In this document: piece after piece, positions 50,827-60,306 of the stretch
Layout: the number at the start of each line of letters is the position of its first letter
Position numbering within the stretch: the first letter of the stretch is position 1
From: JAUMWX01 sp023394215
Lineage (GTDB): Bacteria; Bacillota; Clostridia; Tissierellales; Peptoniphilaceae
Reading direction: 5' to 3' (one strand)
NCBI GenBank assembly: GCA_050313995.1
Contig: JBNPMM010000002.1
DNA length: 64,000 nucleotides
The notes under the pieces: generated by a model
Seen by the model: only the letters and a program-made list of their open reading frames with translations
Databases searched by the model: none
What the model was told of the DNA's origin: nothing
Made by a program: the position numbers and the translations under genes

Positions 50827-52647
50827 TTATTTTTGTTCATCTTCATCGATTACTTCATAATCAGCATCTACAACATCTTCCCCTTGAGCTTGACCTGCTT
50901 GTCCTTGGTTCGGATTAGCTTGAGCATAAAGCTTTTCACTCATTTTGTTTAATTCATTTGTCAATTCTTCTATCTTAGCCTTGATATCAGCCACATTTTC
51001 AGATTGAAGAACCTTTTTCAACTCTTCGTTCTTAGCTGTTATAGCTTGCTTTTCATCAGCAGATACCTTGTCTCCCAATTCATTTAGAGTCTTTTCAACT
51101 TGATAAGCTATTGATTCCCCTTGATTTCTTGTTTCAATAAGTTCTTTTTTAGCCTTATCTTCGTTGGCATACATTTCAGCTTCCTTTACCCTCTTTTGGA
51201 TTTCATCTTCACTTAGATTTGCTGAAGCTGTAATAGTAATCTTTTGTTCCTTACCTGTTCCCAAATCCTTAGCGGAAACATTTACAATACCGTTAGCATC
51301 TATATCGAAAGTAACTTCAATTTGAGGAACCCCTCTCTTGGCTGAAGGTATACCTGACAATTGGAATCTACCAAGCGTAACATTATCTACAGCCATAGGT
51401 CTTTCACCTTGTAAAACATGGATATCTACAGATGTTTGTCCGTCAGCAGCAGTTGTAAATACTTGAGACTTCTTTGTAGGTATAGTTGTATTTCTTTCAA
51501 TCAACACAGTTGATACGCCTCCCAAAGTTTCAAGGCCAAGTGACAACGGAGTAACGTCCAACAATAATAAGTCTTTTACTTCACCTGATAAGATACCACC
51601 TTGGATTGCTGCTCCTAATGCCACTGATTCATCAGGATTTATGTCCTTTTGAGGATCTTTTCCTATAAGCTTTCTTACAGCATCAACTACAGCAGGAACT
51701 CTTGTAGAACCCCCTACCAAAAGCACCTTGTCTATTTGACCTGTACTTAAACCGGCATCAGCCAAAGCCGCCTTAACAGGCTCCATTGTCTTATCGATTA
51801 AATGTCCTATTAAACCTTCGAATGTAGCCCTTGTAATATCCATATTCAAGTGAGCAGGTACTCCGTTGATTGCAGTTATGAAAGGTAAGTTTACATTTGT
51901 TGACATTGTTGTTGAAAGTTCCTTCTTAGCCTTTTCAGCCGCATCCTTAAGTCTTTGTGCTGATGTAGGATCTTTCAATAAATCAACCCCGTTTTCCTTC
52001 TTAAATTCCTGAGCAATATAGTTCATAAGTTCGTTATCAAAATCGTCCCCACCAAGCCTGTTATTACCTCTTGTAGCCATTACGTCAACTACACCGTCAG
52101 CCACTTCAAGGATGGATACGTCGAAAGTACCGCCACCAAGGTCAAATACCATAATCTTCATTTGATCTTCTTTTTCAGCTCCATAAGAAAGAGCCGCAGC
52201 AGTAGGTTCGTTGATTATTCTCTTAACTTCAAGTCCTGCTATCCTTCCGGCATCCTTTGTAGCCTGTCTTTGTTCATTTGTAAAATAAGCAGGTACTGTG
52301 ATTACAGCTTCAGTTACGCTTTCTCCAAGATAGGCTTCAGTGTCGGCCTTAAGCTTTTGCAATATCATAGCGGAAATTTCTTCCGGTGAATAAGATTTTC
52401 CATCAATTGTCACCTTATAGTCGGTTCCCATTTCTCTCTTAATTGAAGAAATAGTCCTGTCAGGATTCATAATCGCTTGTCTTTTAGCTGTTTCTCCTAC
52501 CAACCTTTCTCCATCTTTTGTAAATGCCACTACTGACGGAGTAGTTCTATTGCCTTCAGCGTTAGGTATAATGATTGATTGTCCACCTTCCATAACTGCT
52601 ACTGCTGAGTTTGTTGTACCTAAGTCAATTCCTATAATTTTTCCCAT
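50827..52647 (-). CDS. dnaK: Chaperone protein DnaK (Hsp70)
   Basis: 606 residues, lacking the 24-residue subdomain found in Gram-negative DnaK, as usual in Firmicutes. Nucleotide domain with IGIDLGTTNSAVAVMEGG, IINEPTAAALSYG, VFDLGGGTFDVSILEV and LLVGGSTRVPAV. The substrate domain has LLLLDVTPLSLGLETLGG, followed by a helical lid and an acidic EDVVDADYEVIDEDEQ tail. The third gene of the hrcA-grpE-dnaK operon. Confidence 0.98.
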   Translation of the reverse strand: MGKIIGIDLGTTNSAVAVMEGGQSIIIPNAEGNRTTPSVVAFTKDGERLVGETAKRQAIMNPDRTISSIKREMGTDYKVTIDGKSYSPEEISAMILQKLKADTEAYLGESVTEAVITVPAYFTNEQRQATKDAGRIAGLEVKRIINEPTAAALSYGAEKEDQMKIMVFDLGGGTFDVSILEVADGVVDVMATRGNNRLGGDDFDNELMNYIAQEFKKENGVDLLKDPTSAQRLKDAAEKAKKELSTTMSTNVNLPFITAINGVPAHLNMDITRATFEGLIGHLIDKTMEPVKAALADAGLSTGQIDKVLLVGGSTRVPAVVDAVRKLIGKDPQKDINPDESVALGAAIQGGILSGEVKDLLLLDVTPLSLGLETLGGVSTVLIERNTTIPTKKSQVFTTAADGQTSVDIHVLQGERPMAVDNVTLGRFQLSGIPSAKRGVPQIEVTFDIDANGIVNVSAKDLGTGKEQKITITASANLSEDEIQKRVKEAEMYANEDKAKKELIETRNQGESIAYQVEKTLNELGDKVSADEKQAITAKNEELKKVLQSENVADIKAKIEELTNELNKMSEKLYAQANPNQGQAGQAQGEDVVDADYEVIDEDEQK

Positions 52648-52709
52648 AATTTTTCTCCTCGTTTTCTATCTTATTTTCTTTATATCGTTTTTTATACTTG
52701 TTTTTAGTC

Positions 52710-53231
52710 CTATTTGCTTACCTTAACCATGGCAGGTCTGATGACCTTATTGCCTATCAAATATCCCTTTTGGAATGTTTCTATTATATAGCCTGATTCA
52801 ACCTGATCATTTTCTTCCATAAAAACCGCATGATGGAAATTTGCATCAAATTTTTCTCCGTCAGACTTTATTTCAACCAGTCCCTCAGACGCTAAAGTTT
52901 TTTGCAGATCATCGCTTACAAGTTTGATGCCCTTTACAAAAGAATCCTCCATATCGGCATTTAAAAGCGCCCTGTCCAAATTGTCCAAAACCGGTAAAAG
53001 CTTTGTAACAAGAGATTCCGATGCATACTTATATATATTGGCCTTTTCCTTTTCAGTCCTCGCCCTAAGATTTGCAAAGTCGGCTTGAAGTCTCGCCATG
53101 CCGTCTCTCAATCTTAAAAGCTCATCATCTGCGACTTGAGCTTCCTCTTTTACCTCATCAACCACTTCGGCATCAAAAGTTTCTAATTCTTCTTCAATAT
53201 TTTCATCTCTTTTTTCTTCCGTCATCTCCAC
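52710..53231 (-). CDS. grpE: Nucleotide exchange factor GrpE
   Basis: 173 residues: an acidic N-terminus, a long helix (RDGMARLQADFANLRARTEK) and the C-terminal beta domain with HHAVFMEENDQVESGYIIET and FQKGYLIGNKVIRPAMVKV. It releases ADP from DnaK. The GTG at 53231 follows the hrcA stop by one base; an in-frame ATG at 53225 is an alternative start with a poorly spaced site. Confidence 0.95.
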   Translation of the reverse strand: MEMTEEKRDENIEEELETFDAEVVDEVKEEAQVADDELLRLRDGMARLQADFANLRARTEKEKANIYKYASESLVTKLLPVLDNLDRALLNADMEDSFVKGIKLVSDDLQKTLASEGLVEIKSDGEKFDANFHHAVFMEENDQVESGYIIETFQKGYLIGNKVIRPAMVKVSK

Positions 53232-53232
53232 C

Positions 53233-54252
53233 CTACTTTCTTTCTATATGTCCGTTAATGTATTTATTTATAAGCATAATATCGGCAATTACTTTATCAT
53301 ATCTCATGCTGTTTGGCCCTATAACACCTATTTTTCCTTTAAGTCCCTGCCTGTTTCTGAAGGTCGTCGTTATTATACTGAAATTTTCCAGTCCTTCTAC
53401 ACCTATCTCTTCACCTATATACACCTGCAACAAACTGTCCATGTTGCTTACGAGCAAATCCTCTATAGATTTATCATCCTTAAGTGTAGTGATAATTTCC
53501 TGATTTTCATCCAAATCCGCCTTATTATATACAAAAACATTTCCCAAACCCTCATAAACTATTTTGGATTTTCCGTTATCTATATTAGTTTTTTCTATAA
53601 CAGGTATAAGGGAATTCAACACCAGATGTTTATTCTTAAGCACATTATAAACCCCTGAGTGAAGTAGTCTTACTATCTCTTCATAGTTTAAATCAAGCAA
53701 GGTAGATGAAAGTATACTGTTTACCAGATCGATTGTTTCCTGATCCGTAGGTGCCTTCAATCTTATAATGTCGCTATGGACAGCCTTGGAATTGTAAATA
53801 TACACCACCACCAAATCCCTTGGACTTAGCATAACAACATTTATATACTTAAGTCTAACATTATTAAGCTCAGGTATAAGGGCGACAGCAGTATAATTTG
53901 TAACTGCCGACAGCATCTTTGTGGCATTTCTTATTACTTCATTAAACTCACTCGACTCTTTAAGTTTTCTCATATCAAATATCTGATTTGTGACTCCCGT
54001 AAAAGGTATCTCATCAGATAAAAGCTTATCTACATAGAGTCTGTAACCCCTGTTTGAGGGAACTCTCCCCGATGAAGTATGAAGCTTTTCCAAATACCCC
54101 AACTCCTCAAGGTCGCTCATTTCATTTCTTATAGTAGCAGCACTTACACCTATATCAAAACCCTTGGACAAGGATCTTGATCCTACAGGCTCTTTAGATT
54201 CTATGTAAGAACTGATAATAGAATTTAATATTTTTATCTTTCTTTCATCCAT
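53233..54252 (-). CDS. hrcA: Heat-inducible transcription repressor HrcA
   Basis: 339 residues. N-terminal winged helix (LNSIISSYIESKEPVGSRSL ... VSAATIRNEMSDLEELGYLE, HTSSGRVPSNRGYRLYVD). The C-terminal dimerisation/GAF-like part ends in GVIGPNSMRYDKVIADIMLI. Binds CIRCE sites at groESL and at its own promoter in this window. It starts behind AAAGGAGGCAGCGC. Confidence 0.96.
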   Translation of the reverse strand: MDERKIKILNSIISSYIESKEPVGSRSLSKGFDIGVSAATIRNEMSDLEELGYLEKLHTSSGRVPSNRGYRLYVDKLLSDEIPFTGVTNQIFDMRKLKESSEFNEVIRNATKMLSAVTNYTAVALIPELNNVRLKYINVVMLSPRDLVVVYIYNSKAVHSDIIRLKAPTDQETIDLVNSILSSTLLDLNYEEIVRLLHSGVYNVLKNKHLVLNSLIPVIEKTNIDNGKSKIVYEGLGNVFVYNKADLDENQEIITTLKDDKSIEDLLVSNMDSLLQVYIGEEIGVEGLENFSIITTTFRNRQGLKGKIGVIGPNSMRYDKVIADIMLINKYINGHIERK

Positions 54253-54273
54253 GCGCTGCCTCCTTTTTCAGTT

Positions 54274-54300
54274 TTAGCACTCAACATCTTTAAGTGCTAA
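54274..54300 (-). promoter_or_regulatory. CIRCE operator of the hrcA-grpE-dnaK operon
   Basis: TTAGCACTC (54274-54282), nine bases, AAGTGCTAA (54292-54300); one change from the consensus in the second arm. It is located 21 bases upstream of the hrcA ATG. Confidence 0.93.
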
Positions 54301-54304
54301 CAAT

Positions 54305-54333
54305 ATAATATTACTTTTTTCCTGTCCTGTCAA
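54305..54333 (-). promoter_or_regulatory. Promoter of the hrcA operon
   Basis: On the minus strand TTGACA (54333-54328), a 17-base spacer and TATTAT (54310-54305), immediately upstream of CIRCE. Confidence 0.8.
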
Positions 54334-54415
54334 GTTTTTAAATTTTTTTAATCACCCCCCGCTATATTCACACTATATATATTCCAAACATTATAATTAA
54401 AAGAAAATACAGGCG

Positions 54416-54462
54416 AAAAATCCACCTAAGATTCTCTATTTGAAAAACTTAGATGGATTTTA
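54416..54462 (-). terminator. Terminator after the FemAB gene
   Basis: Minus-strand AAAATCCATCTAAG (54461-54448) pairs with CTTAGGTGGATTTT (54430-54417), 14 pairs with one G-U, then T-rich DNA. It ends the lepA-hemW-femAB unit before the heat-shock operon. Confidence 0.75.
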
Positions 54463-54476
54463 CTATTTTTATATAA

Positions 54477-55679
54477 TTATCTTTTTAAAATTTTAATCGC
54501 TAAATTATAAAGTTTATACCACAAAGAGCTAATCACATAATCAAATTCACCGATCCTGGCTCTTTTATAAGTCGCCCATTGTTTTTTAAATTCATACAGG
54601 CCTGGAGCATCATCCTTATCCTTACCTTCCCTTCCGGTAATTCCACCCCAATCATAGCTTAAAGCCCCGTTATTTTTAGCAAACTCAATCGACTTATATT
54701 GCATAAAATAATTTGGCAAAAATTCCCTAAATTCATTTGAAGATGCCCCATATAAATAATAAGCTTTCCTTCCCAACTGCACATAGAAATTACCTGATAA
54801 ATATATCTTCTCTTCATTTTTTAATCTGTCCTCAAGCCTTTTTATAAGAAGACGTTTATCATTTAAAGCCTTCCTAAGTCCCTCTATATGAGAAAAATAT
54901 TTATCCCCCTTATTCTCAAACCTACCTATTTCCTTCTCAAGTTTTAAAACTTCTTTTTCCTGCAAATCAATAGCTTCTCTTATATTTAAGCTTATTAAAA
55001 ACACTTTGCAATTGCCCGAAGGATTCATAAGTTCAAACATTTTCTTAAAATAAGCAAGATTTCTTGTAGAAAAACCGTCCCTGAGACCGGTCTCCTCCAT
55101 AAGAGTATGAAATACCTCAAGCTTATCCACACAGACGTCCTCAAAAACAAGAGGATTTTTTAAAGCCTTTCTAATCTTGGTTTTAGTTCTGGATGAAAAT
55201 TTTAAAAATATGCTATCCAAGTCTTCTTCTAAAGGGGTAATCATATGAAATCTCGGTTGAGTGGCGCTTGAAAGCCCGTCCAAAAATCCATGATGGATAA
55301 ATTTGTTAGACAAAAGCAAATTTAAAACTTCCTTATTGCCTTCTTCCACATCGGGATCAATCTTAATCATAATAGCATTATGCTTCTTCGCCCTAAGTTT
55401 TATTTCTTCAAAAAGTCTTATAAAAAGCTTCTCATCAGTCCAGTCTAAAACGGGACCTCTTGGCAGATAGCAAAGGGTCTTGTTCAACTTAGGTAACTTT
55501 TTAAATAGAAGCAGGGCTCCACCCTTGATTTCATCATCTCCTACAGCTAAGTACTCCCATGTCCATCCATTCATTTCCTTCAATTCACCCCAAAGGGTAA
55601 CTTGTTCAAAATCTCCATAGATATGTCCCGAAATAAATTTATTAAATTCTTCTTCTGTTACATTTAATAGTCTGTACAT
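54477..55679 (-). CDS. FemAB-family peptidoglycan bridge aminoacyltransferase
   Basis: Uses aminoacyl-tRNA to add an amino acid to the peptidoglycan stem peptide or lipid II. 400 residues from the ATG at 55679 behind GAGGATAAAA. Two GNAT-like halves: GDFEQVTLWGELKEMNGWTW and ALLLFKKLPKLNKTLCYLPRG, then SSRTKTKIRKALKNPLVFED. A long coiled-coil arm (about 240-300: LEKEIGRFENKGDKYFSHIE ... LIKRLEDRLKNEEKIYLSG) precedes LYGASSNEFREFLPNYFMQY and YDWGGITG near the C-terminus. It lies between hemW (overlapping reading) and hrcA, where B. subtilis has nothing comparable. Confidence 0.88.
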   Translation of the reverse strand: MYRLLNVTEEEFNKFISGHIYGDFEQVTLWGELKEMNGWTWEYLAVGDDEIKGGALLLFKKLPKLNKTLCYLPRGPVLDWTDEKLFIRLFEEIKLRAKKHNAIMIKIDPDVEEGNKEVLNLLLSNKFIHHGFLDGLSSATQPRFHMITPLEEDLDSIFLKFSSRTKTKIRKALKNPLVFEDVCVDKLEVFHTLMEETGLRDGFSTRNLAYFKKMFELMNPSGNCKVFLISLNIREAIDLQEKEVLKLEKEIGRFENKGDKYFSHIEGLRKALNDKRLLIKRLEDRLKNEEKIYLSGNFYVQLGRKAYYLYGASSNEFREFLPNYFMQYKSIEFAKNNGALSYDWGGITGREGKDKDDAPGLYEFKKQWATYKRARIGEFDYVISSLWYKLYNLAIKILKR

Positions 55680-55687
55680 TTTTATCC

Positions 55688-56857
55688 TCAAATAATATCG
55701 CTATAAAATTGATTAGCCAAATCAAGCCCCTTAGCTGTAAAACTAAATCTGCCGTTTACTATTTTAACTAAGCCCCTTTCCCTATGTCTTTTAATGACAT
55801 CTCCGTATTTATCAATAAAATCTATGGAAAATCTTTCATTAATATCATCTATTAAAAAACCTTCCGTAAGCCTCATATTCATAATTATATATTCTTTTTC
55901 CCTATCAAGGAGACTCAATTTTTCAACTTCCATTACAGGATGCTTTCCTTCGTCCAAAGAGCTGTAGTAATCGATTAATTTTTCATAATTTTTAAATCTT
56001 CTTAATCCTATATTACCTGCCGCTCCCAAACCCAAGCCCAAGTAATCGCATAACTGCCAATACTTCTTGTTATGCCTGCTTTCCTTGCCCTTTTTAGCAA
56101 AATTTGAAATTTCATATTGATGAAAATTAGAAGCCTCCAAGCTACTGACAACCTTATGGTACATTTGCCTCTCAAGTTCATCATCAAACAGGTCTATCTT
56201 ACCCTTTTTAAGCCAGTAATCAAACACCGTCTTTTCCTCAAGTATCAAAGAATAATAGGAAATATGATCCACATCCAAAGCCAAAAGTTTTTCTATATCC
56301 CTGTCCAAAACGCTCATATCTTGCTTGGGATTTGCAAGCATCATATCAAGACTTATATTATCCGCCCCAAAATCCCTTAAGGTTTTTACAGCTTTATATA
56401 TATCTGCTTCTTTATGCCCCCTTCCAAGGATTTTAAGAATCTTATCATCAAAAGTTTGAACCCCTAAAGAAAACCTGTTTATACCGCTTGCAAGATATGA
56501 TTTTATCTTACAGGCTGTCAAAGTTTCAGGATTTATCTCCAAAGAAATCTCCATATCCCGAGAAAAATTAAAACTTTCCCTCAAAGCCTTAAATATAGCT
56601 TCAATATACTTTTCATTTATATAAGAAGGGGTTCCCCCTCCTATGAAAATAGAATCCAAGACATAATCCTTGTCCCTATATAAAGCTATCTCTTTCATCA
56701 AATATTTTATATAGGTTTCAATATGCCTGTCAGCCTTTGCAAAGGTCAAAAAATCGCAATAATTACAACGATAGGTACAAAAAGGAATATGGATATACAA
56801 TCCAAGTCCCCCCTGTCCCAAATCTTTAAGAGTTTTATTTTCCATCATCTTCATCAT
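55688..56857 (-). CDS. hemW: HemW-type radical SAM heme chaperone
   Basis: 389 residues. Radical SAM cluster motif GLYIHIPFCTYRCNYCDF (CxxxCxxC) near residue 25; IFIGGGTPSYI, SLEINPETLT, RFSLGVQTF and NISLDMMLANPKQ follow, with the C-terminal HemN-like domain. The NYCDF form, with Phe after the Asp and no fourth conserved Cys, fits HemW rather than coproporphyrinogen dehydrogenase HemN. The start overlaps lepA by 23 bases; several neighbouring ATGs (56857, 56854, 56848, 56845) leave the exact start open. Confidence 0.88.
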   Translation of the reverse strand: MMKMMENKTLKDLGQGGLGLYIHIPFCTYRCNYCDFLTFAKADRHIETYIKYLMKEIALYRDKDYVLDSIFIGGGTPSYINEKYIEAIFKALRESFNFSRDMEISLEINPETLTACKIKSYLASGINRFSLGVQTFDDKILKILGRGHKEADIYKAVKTLRDFGADNISLDMMLANPKQDMSVLDRDIEKLLALDVDHISYYSLILEEKTVFDYWLKKGKIDLFDDELERQMYHKVVSSLEASNFHQYEISNFAKKGKESRHNKKYWQLCDYLGLGLGAAGNIGLRRFKNYEKLIDYYSSLDEGKHPVMEVEKLSLLDREKEYIIMNMRLTEGFLIDDINERFSIDFIDKYGDVIKRHRERGLVKIVNGRFSFTAKGLDLANQFYSDII

Positions 56858-58652
56858 ATTTAAGCACAGATAAGAAAGCTTCTTGAGGCACTTGAACTAC
56901 CCCTATCGACCTCATCCTCTTCTTGCCTTCTTTTTGCTTTTCCAAAAGTTTCTTCTTTCTTGATATATCTCCGCCATAACACTTTGCAAGCACGTCTTTT
57001 CTAAGCGCTCTTACAGTTTCTCTCGCTATGACCTTTGAACCTATGGCAGCCTGTACCGGTATCGCAAACTGATGCTTAGGTATCTCATCCCTAAGTTTTG
57101 TTACTATCTTTCTTCCTCTGTCGTACGCCTTATCTCTATGAACTATTATGGAAAGAGCATCCACTATCTCCCCGTTCAAAAGTATATCAAGTTTAACAAG
57201 GTCCGATTTCTGATGACCCTTATATTCGTAATCAAAGGACGCATAACCCTTGGTTTTTGATTTCAAAGCATCAAAGAAGTCATATATTACTTCATTCAAA
57301 GGTAAAAGATACTTAATAGTAACCCTGTTTTTGTCAAGATACGACATATCAAGGAAGCTTCCCCTCCTATCCTGACAAAGCTCCATAATAGCTCCTATAT
57401 AGGTTTCCGGGGTCATTATATTGGCTTCGACTATAGGTTCCTCAATATAGTTTATACTTGTTTCATTCGGAAAATCCGTAGGATTTTGTATATCAAGGAC
57501 CGTGGAATCCTTCATATTTATCTTATAAATTACGGACGGTGCTGTAGCTATGATATCTAAATTAAATTCCCTATCTATACGCTCCTGTATAATCTCCATA
57601 TGAAGAAGTCCCAAGAATCCGGTTCTGAATCCGAAGCCGAGAGCAACGGACGTTTCAGGTTCAAATACCAGGGAAGCATCATTTACCTTAAGCTTTTCCA
57701 AGGCATCCCTTATATTGTTATAGGACTCTCCTTCGGCAGGATAGAGTCCGGAATAAACCATAGGTTGAACCTTTTTATAACCCGGCAAAGCCTCTAATGC
57801 CGGCTTTTCAGCATCCGTAATAGTATCTCCGACCATGGCTTCCTTAATGTTTTTAATTGATGCGACAACATAACCTACATCCCCGGCACTTAGACACTCT
57901 GTTTTAAACTGCCCCCTCATGGTATAGCCGACTTCAGTAACCTCAAATACGGACTTGGTTGACATCATCATAATTTTTTGTCCGGGTTTTACTATTCCGT
58001 CCTTTACCCTTACATACATTACAACTCCCTTGTAAGAATCATAATAGGAATCGAAAATCATGGCCCTAAGCGGAGCCTTTTCATCACCCTGAGGAGCCGG
58101 CACCATATTTACTATGGCTTCCAAAACATCTTCAATATTTATGCCCTCTTTGGCTGATACCAAAGGAATACCGTCAGTATCCAAACCTATAATATCTTCA
58201 ATTTCCTCTTTAACCTCATCTATTCTTGCTGAGGGAAGATCTATCTTATTTATAACCGGAACTATCTCCAAATTCTGATCCAAAGCCAAATATGTATTTG
58301 CAAGGGTTTGAGCCTCCACCCCCTGAGTTGCATCAACTATAAGTATAGCCCCCTCACAAGCTGCCAAAGACCTTGACACTTCATAATTAAAATCCACATG
58401 TCCCGGCGTATCTATAAGGTTAAGCATATACCTTTCCCCATCTTTGGCATCATAAAAAATCTTTACAGCCTTAAGCTTAATAGTGATTCCCCTCTCCTTT
58501 TCAAGATCCATAGAATCAAGTAGCCTGTCGCTCATTTCCCTCTGAGTCAAGGCTCCCGTTTTTTCTATAAGCCTGTCCGCCAAAGTCGATTTTCCATGAT
58601 CAATATGGGCAATTATAGAAAAATTTCTTATATTTTCTTTTTTTATATCCAT
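56835..58652 (-). CDS. lepA: Elongation factor 4 (LepA)
   Basis: Translational GTPase that acts in 30S assembly and on stalled ribosomes. 605 residues: G1 AHIDHGKSTLADRLIE, G2 RGITIKLKAV, DTPGHVDF, INKIDLPSA. The EF4-specific C-terminal domain has PVQAAIGSKVIARETVRALR, DVLAKCYGGDISRKKKLLEK and QKEGKKRMRSIGVVQVPQEA. It starts behind GATGGAGGATGG. Confidence 0.97.
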   Translation of the reverse strand: MDIKKENIRNFSIIAHIDHGKSTLADRLIEKTGALTQREMSDRLLDSMDLEKERGITIKLKAVKIFYDAKDGERYMLNLIDTPGHVDFNYEVSRSLAACEGAILIVDATQGVEAQTLANTYLALDQNLEIVPVINKIDLPSARIDEVKEEIEDIIGLDTDGIPLVSAKEGINIEDVLEAIVNMVPAPQGDEKAPLRAMIFDSYYDSYKGVVMYVRVKDGIVKPGQKIMMMSTKSVFEVTEVGYTMRGQFKTECLSAGDVGYVVASIKNIKEAMVGDTITDAEKPALEALPGYKKVQPMVYSGLYPAEGESYNNIRDALEKLKVNDASLVFEPETSVALGFGFRTGFLGLLHMEIIQERIDREFNLDIIATAPSVIYKINMKDSTVLDIQNPTDFPNETSINYIEEPIVEANIMTPETYIGAIMELCQDRRGSFLDMSYLDKNRVTIKYLLPLNEVIYDFFDALKSKTKGYASFDYEYKGHQKSDLVKLDILLNGEIVDALSIIVHRDKAYDRGRKIVTKLRDEIPKHQFAIPVQAAIGSKVIARETVRALRKDVLAKCYGGDISRKKKLLEKQKEGKKRMRSIGVVQVPQEAFLSVLKYDEDDGK

Positions 58653-58662
58653 CCATCCTCCA

Positions 58663-59211
58663 TCATCTACCTGACAAAGACCTAATCATCTTGCCTATTA
58701 TAGAATCTATATTTACACTTCCAAAAATCCTCGAGTCCTTGGACTCATTCTCATCCCTGTTATCTCCAAGTACAAAAACGCAGTTTTCTTCTATATACCA
58801 GCTGTCCGTCCTATAAGTCCTTGTATAATCACCGTGAAGGTAATCTTCATTCAATAAAACTCCGTTCAAAAACACCTTACCGTCACGAATTTCGACCAAA
58901 TCCCCAGCCAGAGCAACGACCCTCTTTATATAGGCCCTGTTATCCTTACCCCTAAACATGATTATGTCTCCTCTTTTTATTGCCTCAGAGGACTTATCAA
59001 GCTTGGAAATCAGAATCCTGTCACCGTCATAAAGGGTATCGTTCATAGATGAACCCTCAACCAAAACTATGGACACAAGATATCTGTCTATGATAAAAAA
59101 CAGAAACAAACCGAGACTGAGTAAAATAACAACTTTCTTTGCAAGAGCCTTTCTTCGCTTAAACTTAAGTTTTTGCCTCTTTCTTCTCTTCTCCTCAAAT
59201 AAATCTTCCAT
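58663..59211 (-). CDS. lepB: Signal peptidase I (copy 2 of tandem pair)
   Basis: 182 residues. A basic N-terminal tail (EEKRRKRQKLKFKRRKALAK) and one membrane helix at about 28-46. Catalytic Ser lies in VEGSSMNDTLYDGD and catalytic Lys in AYIKRVVALAGD. Box E is VLGDNRDENESKDSRIFG. Cleaves signal peptides on the outer face. It is 11 bases after the first copy, with about half identical positions by eye in the catalytic part; the two differ mostly in the N-terminus. It starts behind CAGGTAAAACT. Confidence 0.92.
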   Translation of the reverse strand: MEDLFEEKRRKRQKLKFKRRKALAKKVVILLSLGLFLFFIIDRYLVSIVLVEGSSMNDTLYDGDRILISKLDKSSEAIKRGDIIMFRGKDNRAYIKRVVALAGDLVEIRDGKVFLNGVLLNEDYLHGDYTRTYRTDSWYIEENCVFVLGDNRDENESKDSRIFGSVNIDSIIGKMIRSLSGR

Positions 59212-59222
59212 AGTTTTACCTG

Positions 59223-59774
59223 CTAATTTATAGTTCCGAAAGAATCTCCGAAAGGATAAAATCTAAACTTTGCGATACCTATTATCCTGTCTATATCGAC
59301 CGGCCCGAATTCTCTTGAATCCTTGCTCTTGCCGGGAAGCCTGTTATCACCCATAAGAAAATACTCCCTATCTCCAAGCTTCCATTCAAAACCGTTATAA
59401 GTATTTGTATAATCTCCGTTTATATATTTTTCTTCAAGCACTTCCCCGTTTATATATACCTTACCATCTATAATCTGTACGGTTTCTCCCGGAAGTCCCA
59501 CAATCCTCTTTATATAATTGTCTTTTGCATCATACTTCATAATAACTATGTCACCCCTGACAAGTTCTCTGAATTTCATTCCTATTTTATCAACTATAAG
59601 CCTGTCCCCTTCATGCAAAGTCTTTTCCATAGAACTGCCCTTTACCATAGTAGGTTCAAATATAAAAGTCTTTATAAGTAAGGCCAAAATTATGGCTATG
59701 ACTATAGACTTGCCCCATTCCCATAAGGGATTATCTTTTTTTGCAGCTTCAAGTATATCTTTATTTTTTTCCAT
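59223..59774 (-). CDS. lepB: Signal peptidase I (copy 1 of tandem pair)
   Basis: 183 residues from the ATG at 59774 behind GGAGGAAGG; a longer reading upstream has no site. One membrane helix (about 22-40, SIVIAIILALLIKTFIFEP). Ser in VKGSSMEKTLHEGDRLIVDK, Lys in NYIKRIVGLPGE, and box E MGDNRLPGKSKDSREFGPVD. First gene of the lepB-lepB-lepA group, divergent from rpsT. Confidence 0.94.
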   Translation of the reverse strand: MEKNKDILEAAKKDNPLWEWGKSIVIAIILALLIKTFIFEPTMVKGSSMEKTLHEGDRLIVDKIGMKFRELVRGDIVIMKYDAKDNYIKRIVGLPGETVQIIDGKVYINGEVLEEKYINGDYTNTYNGFEWKLGDREYFLMGDNRLPGKSKDSREFGPVDIDRIIGIAKFRFYPFGDSFGTIN

Positions 59775-59917
59775 ACAAATCCTTCCTCCACATAAACATA
59801 TATTTATGTTAAGCAACAGCTTTTACTTAATAATATTGTTATTATGCCGTTTTCAAGCATAAGATTACAAGATATTATACCACAAAAACACAAATAATAA
59901 TAAATAATTGATACATC

Positions 59918-59946
59918 TTGATTTTATAACGCTTTAATGTTATAAT
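59918..59946 (+). promoter_or_regulatory. Promoter of rpsT
   Basis: TTGATT (59918-59923), a 17-base spacer and TATAAT (59941-59946), 43 bases before the ATG. Confidence 0.75.
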
Positions 59947-59989
59947 AATTGATGTTATTCAGATGATACTTACTTGAGGAGGTGAAATT

Positions 59990-60259
59990 ATGGCAAATAT
60001 TAAATCAGCTGTAAAAAGAATTGATGTTACTAGAAGACAAACTTTAAAAAATAGAGCTACTAAAAGCGAAATTAAGACTTTTATAAAGAAGTTTGACAAG
60101 GCTGTTGAAGAAAATAACTTTGATGAAGCAAAAGAATTACTTAAGTTGATCGATAAGAAACTAAAGAGAGCTTCATTAAGAAATGTTATTCATGCTAATG
60201 CTGCCTCAAGAAAAACTAGTCAATTACAAAAAAGACTAAATAGCGCTTCTATAGCTTAA
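59990..60259 (+). CDS. rpsT: 30S ribosomal protein bS20
   Basis: 89 residues: MANIKSAVKRIDVTRRQTLK, then KSEIKTFIKKFDKAVE and a C-terminal KASLRN-like KRASLRNVIHANAASRKTSQ. Primary 16S rRNA binder. It stands opposite to its neighbours, as in B. subtilis where rpsT faces holA. It starts behind GAGGAGGTGAAATT. Confidence 0.97.
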   Translation: MANIKSAVKRIDVTRRQTLKNRATKSEIKTFIKKFDKAVEENNFDEAKELLKLIDKKLKRASLRNVIHANAASRKTSQLQKRLNSASIA

Positions 60260-60272
60260 TTAGAGTAAATTC

Positions 60273-60306
60273 AACTGCATTTAGGTTTCCTAAATGCAGT
60301 TTTTTG
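60273..60306 (+). terminator. Terminator of rpsT
   Basis: AACTGCATTTAGG (60273-60285) pairs with CCTAAATGCAGTT (60289-60301), a 13-pair stem with a three-base loop and a T-run. Confidence 0.88.
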
